NCBI GenBank assembly: GCA_900554695.1
Contig: USHV01000025.1
Span: 1-39,175 of the forward strand
DNA: 39,175 nucleotides
Source: an uncultured Prevotella sp.
GTDB lineage: Bacteria; Bacteroidota; Bacteroidia; Bacteroidales; Bacteroidaceae
Reading direction: 5' to 3'
Shown here: positions 33,800 through 39,175 of the stretch, piece after piece
Layout: each line of letters starts with the position of its first letter
How positions within the stretch are numbered: position 1 is the stretch's first letter
Made by a program: the position numbers and the translations under genes
The notes under the pieces: generated by a model
The model's database searches: none
Told to the model about the DNA's origin: nothing
What the model saw: the letters and a program-made list of their open reading frames with translations, nothing else

Positions 33800-34474
33800 A
33801 TGAAAAAAATATTTCTGTTTTTGGTTTTCGCCGCGTCAGCACTCACCGCGGCGACCGACGGCCGGCTGAGTGCCACGGCCCTCTCGCTTGAGAAGCGCGG
33901 CTATGTGAACGTGAAGAAAGCCGACCCTTCCATCTTCGTGTCGCTCATGTATAGCCGTGCCGACAATTTCACGGGTGAGGTGCTCTACACCGACTTGCGC
34001 GAGGCCTATCTCCATCCCAAGGCTGCCGCCGCGCTCGTGAAGGCGCAGAAACGTCTCAAGCAGCTGCGTCCCGACCTCAGTCTGAAGGTTTACGACGCCG
34101 CACGCCCCATGTCAATACAGCAGAAGATGTGGGACAAGGTGAAGAACACTCCGAAATATTTCTACGTGAGCAATCCCGCACACGGAGGCGGACTGCACAA
34201 CTACGGTATGGCTGTAGATCTAACTCTCTGCACACTGAAGGGCGACACCATACCCATGGGCACCAAGATAGACTACATGGGTGCCGCTGCACACATAGAC
34301 AAGGAGGCCTCGCTCGTGGCTTCTGGCCGCATATCCAAGCAGGCGCAGGCCAACCGCCGGTTGCTGCGTGAGGTGATGAGATATGCCGGATTCAAGCCTC
34401 TGCGCACGGAGTGGTGGCACTTCAACTACGTGTCGCGCGCCACGGCGAAGAAGTATTACAAGGTCATAAAGTGA
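33800..34474 (+). CDS. Periplasmic D-alanyl-D-alanine dipeptidase (VanX/DdpX family)
   Basis: 224 residues with a signal peptide (about 1-18), so it acts outside the cytoplasm, unlike VanX of resistance operons. The zinc-site motifs are complete: His133 and Asp140 in LHNYGMAVD, catalytic Glu204 and zinc ligand His207 in EWWHFNY, and the substrate-binding Arg102 in DAARP. It cleaves D-Ala-D-Ala, most likely from cell-wall turnover for reuse. No vanH, vanA or vanS/R-like genes adjoin, so glycopeptide resistance is not implied. Confidence 0.92.
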   Translation: MKKIFLFLVFAASALTAATDGRLSATALSLEKRGYVNVKKADPSIFVSLMYSRADNFTGEVLYTDLREAYLHPKAAAALVKAQKRLKQLRPDLSLKVYDAARPMSIQQKMWDKVKNTPKYFYVSNPAHGGGLHNYGMAVDLTLCTLKGDTIPMGTKIDYMGAAAHIDKEASLVASGRISKQAQANRRLLREVMRYAGFKPLRTEWWHFNYVSRATAKKYYKVIK

Positions 34475-34521
34475 CGCCGGTGGTTTTACTATCGTGCGTC
34501 CATCGCTTAATACTTGATACG

Positions 34522-34576
34522 AAAAAAGCCCTTAAAGCTCCGCCAATGTCTGTGCGTGGTGCTTTAAGGGCTTTCT
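34522..34576. terminator. Bidirectional terminator
   Basis: AAAGCCCTTAAAGC (34525-34538) pairs with GCTTTAAGGGCTTT (34561-34574), with A-rich sequence before and T-rich after. It lies between two convergent genes. Confidence 0.85.
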
Positions 34577-34591
34577 TCTCGATCGTTTACG

Positions 34592-34999
34592 TCACTTTCC
34601 GATGTCCATCTTCCAGTTGCCTTTCTCGTCTTTTATCATCTTGCAATCCTCTTCCTCCTCTTCGCCGTTGCCGTAAACCATCTTCACCTTAACCACGGCT
34701 TTATCTCCGCTCTCGTCGATTGTCTCTGAAAGAATCTCATACGATTTGAATCCGCCCTTCTTTGCATAAGCACTTTCCGCCTTGCTCTGCAACATTCCGG
34801 ATATGGTTTTCTTTGCAGCCTCAGGGTCTTCGCCCTCTTTCACGGTGATGTGGGCGCAGTCAACGAATTTGTCGTAGTCCTTGTTCTTGAGAGCCGACAT
34901 GGCCTCTTCGGCAACGCTCTTCGGTGAGTTACCGCCACCACAGGCTGTGAACGCGAACATGGCCACAGTAGCGACCAGCATTAAAAACAGTTTTTTCAT
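34592..34999 (-). CDS. DUF4878-like small lipoprotein
   Basis: 135 residues. The lipoprotein signal has the lipobox FTAC with Cys20 (MKKLFLMLVATVAMFAFTAC), followed by GGGNSPKSVAEEAMSALKNKDYDKFVD, the pattern of the DUF4878/lumazine-binding-like NTF2 fold family in Bacteroidales. An acidic run (GEEEEEDC) precedes the end. The function is unknown. It lies 36 bp downstream of the YiiX-like gene and may be co-transcribed. Confidence 0.82.
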   Translation of the reverse strand: MKKLFLMLVATVAMFAFTACGGGNSPKSVAEEAMSALKNKDYDKFVDCAHITVKEGEDPEAAKKTISGMLQSKAESAYAKKGGFKSYEILSETIDESGDKAVVKVKMVYGNGEEEEEDCKMIKDEKGNWKMDIGK

Positions 35000-35035
35000 A
35001 ATGATAGAGTTTTTAGATAGTTAGTAAAGTTATAA

Positions 35036-35644
35036 TTAGAAATAGATTATACGCTCGAATTTCTCGCTGTCGCAAAGGTCGGACGGCAGTATGCACCTGA
35101 GCTTCATGCCCGGCAGAGTTATGTCGTGTCTTGTGTTGCCGGCTATCGGCAGGCCGGCGGTCTTATACACATGTTCTATCAGTTCGCAGCAATACATACG
35201 AGTGGTGTCCGTGTCGTCGTAGTTATGATCGAACAGAGTGCCGCGCCGGTATATCTCCATTGCGTGGCGTGCCGCGCGTATGGCCGTTGCCGTATCGCCC
35301 TTGAGGCGTTTCACCTCACCTATCTTCGCGTTCATCGAAAGGAAAAACTTCTCGGGCGTCTCCATTTTCACGCGGTCAACATCGCCTTCAAAGTCGGGCT
35401 CGTCGGGCACGGCGTGCACCACCATCATCGTTCCGCAGGAGTCAACCACAATGCCCACGTGCGAATATCCTCCGCGCTTGTCCACCATCAGCACCGCATG
35501 ACTGGCGAGCCCGTTGCCGCGGCGGAACACCAGGTCGCCGGCCTTCAACCGGCAGTCTGCGGGCAGAATGCTCACAAATCCGTTCTCCGAGCAAGAGGCG
35601 AGGAGGGCAAAGGTCAGTATGGTTGTAAGCATTACGTTTTTCAT
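35036..35644 (-). CDS. YiiX-like lipoprotein (permuted NlpC/P60, papain-like fold)
   Basis: 202 residues from the ATG at 35644. An upstream GTG frame (35686) is rejected because the ATG gives a clean lipoprotein signal ending LLASC (Cys18). Seen: GDLVFRRG (36-43), the catalytic-type His62 in YSHVGIVV and Cys in YCCELIEHVY (151-160), in the permuted order of YiiX/YebB proteins. These are likely amidases or peptidases acting on cell wall or lipids; the substrate is not known. A TATATTTG box (35749-35756) lies upstream. Confidence 0.85.
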   Translation of the reverse strand: MKNVMLTTILTFALLASCSENGFVSILPADCRLKAGDLVFRRGNGLASHAVLMVDKRGGYSHVGIVVDSCGTMMVVHAVPDEPDFEGDVDRVKMETPEKFFLSMNAKIGEVKRLKGDTATAIRAARHAMEIYRRGTLFDHNYDDTDTTRMYCCELIEHVYKTAGLPIAGNTRHDITLPGMKLRCILPSDLCDSEKFERIIYF

Positions 35645-35748
35645 AACGTGTCGTGTTGTACGATATATGATGGGAGTATGTATCACGGCAAGGATTGTAA
35701 GCTTTTATTGTCGGTATCTGCCTGTGCCGCTCCACATTCAGTATTTTA

Positions 35749-35756
35749 CAAATATA
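35749..35756 (-). promoter_or_regulatory. -7 box of the YiiX-like gene
   Basis: TATATTTG on the minus strand fits TAnnTTTG, with TTG 18 bp upstream (35775-35777). The leader would be about 100 nt. Confidence 0.5.
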
Positions 35757-35853
35757 CGTAAAAAAAGCAATTTACAATGTATGTTGTTAATATATCACAA
35801 CAAAATGGCGGATTCCCGTTAGCTGTTCGATGTATATATTTAAGAATTACAAG

Positions 35854-35890
35854 AGAAAGCGCGACGTGAACATTCCACGTCGCGCTTTCT
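35854..35890 (-). terminator. Terminator hairpin after the alpha-amylase gene
   Basis: A perfect 15-bp stem pairs 35854-35868 (AGAAAGCGCGACGTG) with 35876-35890, with a 7-base loop, 28 bp after the amylase stop codon. The T-run on the minus strand is weak. Confidence 0.65.
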
Positions 35891-35918
35891 GTATGTCAGT
35901 ATCCGTAACAGGCTGATG

Positions 35919-37799
35919 TCAGAACTCGAGAATCATTACCTTCCGTGGTTCAAGCTGTGTGTCGTCTGTCAGCGACACGGTTCTGTCCGTCAGCACGTCC
36001 TTGGCTTCTGTTTTGTGCCCGATCACTTCGGCATAGCGCCTTACGGCAAACACTGTTGTCCTGCCGGTGCCGTTGACCACGGTCATTACGTTTTTGCCGT
36101 TGTATCGGCGTGCTATGACATAAACTCCGTTGTAAGGTATGAACTGTGTCTGTGAGCCCTTTGTTATCACGTCGTTTCCCTGTCGCCAGTGGAGCAGGCG
36201 GCTCAGCCACGTGAACATGGAATTCTCTTCCGGCGTGCGGCCTCCGGCGGTGAAGGCGTTGTGGTCGTCGTCGGGAAATCCTCCAGGGAAGTCCTTGCGC
36301 ACATAGCCGTCGGTTTTCTCCTTGGTGCCGTTCATTAGAATCTCCGTGCCGTAGTACAGCTGCGGTATTCTTTTAACGGTCAGCAGTATGGCCATTGCCT
36401 GTTTGAGTGCCGTTGTGTCGCGTCCGTTGCCGAGGAAGCGGTCGGTGTCGTGGTTCTCGACGAAAGCCATAACGCTCGACGGATTGGGATAAAGATAGTC
36501 GTAAACGAAGTTTTCGTATATATGGTTCATACCGTTGCCTGAACCATCGGTGTTCTCGTACTTGGCCTGATTAATCTTTGCATGGAAGCTGAAGTCCATT
36601 ACTGTTTTCAGATAGCTGTTTCTTTGCGATATTTTCGAGTCTTTCTGCCATGCGGCTGTATATGGAGGATCGCTTACCCATGTCTCTCCTACGACGTTGA
36701 AGTTGGGATATTCCTCGTCTATCGTTTTCATCCACAGAGCCATCGCGTCTGCGTCGGCGTAAGGATATGTGTCCATGCGTATGCCGTCTATACCTACAGT
36801 CTCAATCCACCATATGCTGTTCTGGATGAGATATCTTATGACATGCGGGTTTCTCTGGTTGAGGTCGGGCATTGACGGCACGAACCATCCATCGACGGTT
36901 TCCTTGAGATCGATAGCGCTTGCATAAGGATCTACGGTAGGTGTCAGTTTGTAGGTGGTCTGCATATATTTTCGGTTCACTTCGGCTTTGGTCTTATCCT
37001 TGCGGTCGTAAAGCCATTCGGGAGTGTTGAGCCAGTCTTTCGACGGCATGTCCTTTATCCACGGATGTTCGAATCCGCAGTGGTTGAATATCATATCCAT
37101 TACGATTTTCAGTCCCTTGGCGTGGGCCTCGTCTGTCAGCCGGCGGTACTCGTCGTTTGTTCCGAAGCGCGGATCCACGCGGTAGTAATCGGTTGTAGCG
37201 TATCCGTGGTATGATCCGCCGGGCGAGTTGTTCTCAAGCACCGGCGTGAACCACAACGCGGTCACGCCCAGCTCCTTGAAGTAGTCGAGATGGCGGCGTA
37301 TGCCTTCAAGGTCGCCACCGTGGCGTAGGCTGGGCTGCGAGCGGTCGGTCTTGTAAGGGTTCATGCCTTTTATGTCGTTGTTGTCAGGGTTACCGTCGGC
37401 GAAACGGTCGGGCATGAGCATGTAGAGCACGTCGGCATTGGTGAATCCCATGCGCTCCTCACCGCGTTTCTCGCGTGCCTTCAGTTCGTATTTTACTTTC
37501 TTCACCGCCTTGCCGTTCTTGAAGTTGAGGGTCATCTCTCCGGGTTTCACTCCTTCGAGGTTGAGATAAACAAGCAGATAATTTGGGCTGTCGAGGCGCA
37601 CTATGCTGTCTATTTTCACGCCGTCATAATCTGTCGTAACGTCGGCCTGGCGTATGTTCTCACCGTAAACCATGAGCTGTAGCGAGGTGTTTTTCATTCC
37701 GACAAACCAGTTTGCAGGGTCTATACGGTCGATTTTGACTGCGGCGCGGATTGTCATGATGCATAGAATCAGGCTTAATGGTAAAATAATTCTTTTCAT
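35919..37799 (-). CDS. Periplasmic alpha-amylase / neopullulanase (GH13)
   Basis: 626 residues from the ATG at 37799, which opens a signal peptide (MKRIILPLSLILCIMTIRAA). The frame continues 35 codons upstream but without signal features. An N-terminal immunoglobulin-like domain (about 20-110) of the cyclomaltodextrinase type is followed by the GH13 barrel. The triad is Asp343 in GIRMDTYPY, Glu372 in VVGETWV and Asp451 in FVENHDTDR; the conserved region DMIFNHCG is also seen. It resembles SusA-type periplasmic enzymes that cut starch oligosaccharides taken up by SusCD, but no susC or susD lies in this window. Confidence 0.92.
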   Translation of the reverse strand: MKRIILPLSLILCIMTIRAAVKIDRIDPANWFVGMKNTSLQLMVYGENIRQADVTTDYDGVKIDSIVRLDSPNYLLVYLNLEGVKPGEMTLNFKNGKAVKKVKYELKAREKRGEERMGFTNADVLYMLMPDRFADGNPDNNDIKGMNPYKTDRSQPSLRHGGDLEGIRRHLDYFKELGVTALWFTPVLENNSPGGSYHGYATTDYYRVDPRFGTNDEYRRLTDEAHAKGLKIVMDMIFNHCGFEHPWIKDMPSKDWLNTPEWLYDRKDKTKAEVNRKYMQTTYKLTPTVDPYASAIDLKETVDGWFVPSMPDLNQRNPHVIRYLIQNSIWWIETVGIDGIRMDTYPYADADAMALWMKTIDEEYPNFNVVGETWVSDPPYTAAWQKDSKISQRNSYLKTVMDFSFHAKINQAKYENTDGSGNGMNHIYENFVYDYLYPNPSSVMAFVENHDTDRFLGNGRDTTALKQAMAILLTVKRIPQLYYGTEILMNGTKEKTDGYVRKDFPGGFPDDDHNAFTAGGRTPEENSMFTWLSRLLHWRQGNDVITKGSQTQFIPYNGVYVIARRYNGKNVMTVVNGTGRTTVFAVRRYAEVIGHKTEAKDVLTDRTVSLTDDTQLEPRKVMILEF

Positions 37800-37883
37800 A
37801 GGTATTTTCGTTATTTTAAAGTAAATCACGTTGATTGTTGGTGTAGTGGCGGACCGGTGTGGTGTAGTGGCGGTGCGTTTCAT

Positions 37884-37938
37884 AAAAAACGTGGATGCGG
37901 ACATACGTTTTGTTGTTTATGTATCTATGTCTGCATCC
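37884..37938 (-). terminator. Terminator of ybeY
   Basis: GGATGCGGACATA (37893-37905) pairs with TATGTCTGCATCC (37926-37938), with one mismatch pair. On the minus strand it is followed by ACGTTTTTTATG. Confidence 0.75.
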
Positions 37939-37982
37939 ATGTTTGTCAGATTGTGTTTAGGCGTTTCCGTCTTCTGTCAGTT

Positions 37983-38396
37983 TCATATCATCATCGACAG
38001 TGCGCGGTTCTCGGCGCGTTCCATTATCTCGCGCTCTCCCGGACCCTTGTCGTTGATGCCGCAGAGGTGCAATATGCCGTGTATGATTACTCTGTGCAGC
38101 TCCTCATCATAGTCTTTGCCGTACAGTTCGGCGTTGGATTTCACGGTGTCGAGCGATATTACTATGTCGCCGCTCACGATGTCGTCCTCGTCGTAGTCGA
38201 AGGTTATGACGTCCGTGTAATAGTCGTGTCCGAGATATTCGCGGTTCACCTCGAGAATCTTCTCGTCGTTCACGAACATGTAGCCAACGTCACCCACGCG
38301 CTTTCCGTAGGTGGCTGCAACGGCTCGTATCCATGAGGTGACTGCTCTCTTCTTTATTTTCGGCATTGCCACGCCGTCGGTATTGTAAGATATCAT
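37983..38396 (-). CDS. ybeY: Endoribonuclease YbeY (rRNA maturation)
   Basis: 137 residues. Zinc-dependent endoribonuclease needed for 16S rRNA 3' end processing and ribosome quality control. The motif HGILHLCGINDKGP is the Bacteroidetes form of HGxLHLxGxDH, with the third His position replaced by Lys (NDK); two His are clear. The upstream part YTDVITFDYDEDD matches the YbeY pattern DVLSFP. It lies 61 bp downstream of coaD on the same strand. Confidence 0.92.
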   Translation of the reverse strand: MISYNTDGVAMPKIKKRAVTSWIRAVAATYGKRVGDVGYMFVNDEKILEVNREYLGHDYYTDVITFDYDEDDIVSGDIVISLDTVKSNAELYGKDYDEELHRVIIHGILHLCGINDKGPGEREIMERAENRALSMMI

Positions 38397-38457
38397 AGTA
38401 GTTTTATTTATAATATTCAGAATGTTCAGGGTTGCCGTGAGGCGTTCAGCTGTGTGC

Positions 38458-38916
38458 TCAGTCGTCGTGTCCGTCCTTATGGGGCAGCAGCGGCGACACG
38501 TCCTTACCGAAGTGCGACAGCTCTCTCACCACCGTAGAGCTAACGCTGTCGAGCCCCGGTTCGGCGGGAAGCAGTATTGTCTCCACGCCCGTGAGCATGC
38601 GGTTGATGTCAGCCTGCTCGCGTTCTGCCTCGAAATCCCTCACGCTGCGCACACCCTTCACGATGTATGCGGCTCCCATGCTGCGTGCGAAGTCGGCCGT
38701 GAGTCCCGAGTAGGTCATCACCACCACGCTGTCATCATCCTCGAACAGCTGTTCGATGGCTTTCTTGCGCTCCAGTGGCGACATCATGCACTGCTTGTGT
38801 TCGTTCACTCCTATGCCTATTATCAGTCTGTCGAACAGCGGCAGCGCGCGTCTCACTATCGACATATGGCCTATGGTGAAAGGGTCGAAACTGCCTGCGA
38901 ATAGTCCTGTTTTCAT
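38458..38916 (-). CDS. coaD: Phosphopantetheine adenylyltransferase
   Basis: 152 residues, standard. It adenylates 4'-phosphopantetheine in coenzyme A synthesis. Seen: nucleotidyltransferase motif GSFDPFTIGH (8-17), GVRSVRDFEAE, and VSSTVVREL, the ISSTxVR-like motif. CoA supply links loosely to ptb nearby, but there is no operon link. It has a well-formed promoter at 38944-38976. Confidence 0.97.
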   Translation of the reverse strand: MKTGLFAGSFDPFTIGHMSIVRRALPLFDRLIIGIGVNEHKQCMMSPLERKKAIEQLFEDDDSVVVMTYSGLTADFARSMGAAYIVKGVRSVRDFEAEREQADINRMLTGVETILLPAEPGLDSVSSTVVRELSHFGKDVSPLLPHKDGHDD

Positions 38917-38943
38917 TAGTCAGCTGTCGTTTGATATATATTG

Positions 38944-38976
38944 CAAAAATACATATTTTCTATGAATAATGCCAAA
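38944..38976 (-). promoter_or_regulatory. Promoter of coaD-ybeY
   Basis: On the minus strand, TTTG (38973-38976) and TATTTTTG (38944-38951) are separated by 21 bp, fitting the Bacteroidetes -33/-7 promoter. The leader is about 20 nt. Confidence 0.75.
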
Positions 38977-39017
38977 TTAAAGTGGCTTTATGTTAAGTGA
39001 AATCAGATTTTTTGCAG

Positions 39018-39025
39018 TATCTTTG
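39018..39025 (+). promoter_or_regulatory. Possible -7 box at the head of the 67-bp repeat
   Basis: TATCTTTG on the plus strand fits TAnnTTTG. In the following tandem copies the same place reads TATCATTG. The gene it might serve lies beyond the window. Confidence 0.4.
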
Positions 39026-39175
39026 CATAAGATATAGCTGCGCTCGGGAAATTGAAAGTAAACTTTCTTTCCACTCGCTGGCAATATCATTGCATAAGAT
39101 ATAGCTGCGCTCGGGAAATTGAAAGTAAACTTTCTTTCCACTCGCTGGCAATATCATTGCATAAGATATAGCTGC
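39025..39175. repeat. 67-bp tandem repeat running off the window end
   Basis: Copies start at 39025, 39092 and 39159 (partial), each beginning GCATAAGATATAGCTGCGCT. Within each, GAAAGT-aa-ACTTTC forms a small hairpin. The two complete copies are identical as far as can be read. The number of copies is unknown because the window ends inside the array. Confidence 0.92.

Noticed and set aside
33800..34474. VanX-like gene as part of a vancomycin-resistance cluster
   Set aside because: It has a signal peptide and no vanH, ligase or two-component genes beside it; a cell-wall recycling role is simpler.
37800..37904. Upstream extension of the alpha-amylase to 661 residues
   Set aside because: The first 35 codons carry no signal features, whereas the Met at 37799 opens a standard signal peptide.

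Overview
The window looks like chromosomal DNA of a Bacteroidales bacterium, most likely Prevotella or a close relative. The evidence is a fumarate reductase operon of the Bacteroidetes FrdCAB type, several start sites preceded by the Bacteroidetes -7 box TAnnTTTG (three of them with a TTTG box 19-21 bp upstream), many lipoprotein and outer-membrane type leader peptides, and a secreted esterase ending in a Prevotella-like 'YNLSGMRV' tail. All names come from reading the sequence; no database search was run.

Layout, left to right. 1-882: gene-free, with a diverged copy of a dispersed repeat element. 883-6791: four minus-strand genes (Fic protein, lgt, ychF, a secreted CE7-like esterase). 6792-8108: gene-free, with a full copy of the repeat element. 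8109-9263: membrane protein with an HEGGH motif. 9524-9745: a strongly folded candidate RNA gene (6S-like). 9790-10293: small secreted protein. 10485-13247: polA, divergent from a polyprenyl synthase (13449-14426). 14775-24039: minus-strand housekeeping block in the order mnmG, apt, uvrC, then a 2.3-kb gene-free gap, then dtd, MazG-like, deoC. Two parS-like palindromes lie around apt. 24250-27736: frdC-frdA-frdB with its own promoter and terminator. 28179-29084: protein with two TonB C-terminal-like domains from an internal duplication. 29632-30174: AT-rich beta-barrel gene flanked by repeats. 30175-31490: gene-free, with another repeat element and a long inverted repeat. 31491-33551: ptb-buk pair. 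33800-38916: VanX-like dipeptidase, DUF4878-like lipoprotein, YiiX-like lipoprotein, periplasmic alpha-amylase, ybeY, coaD. The window ends inside a 67-bp tandem repeat.

The most striking feature is a family of 22-bp imperfect palindromes (core GAWAY-GGGC-WTWTC). They sit in six intergenic arrays with an exact 22-bp phase, about 55 units in all, the longest being 18 units (18393-18788). Four arrays are embedded in a composite element of about 400-480 bp: a conserved AT-rich end, the array, a conserved spacer, and a long hairpin with a T-rich tail. No reading frame is conserved in it. I do not recognise it as a named family. It could be a REP/MITE-like element, a protein-binding array, or a multicopy structured RNA gene. 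The parS-like pair beside mnmG suggests a chromosome-partitioning region, possibly near the origin.
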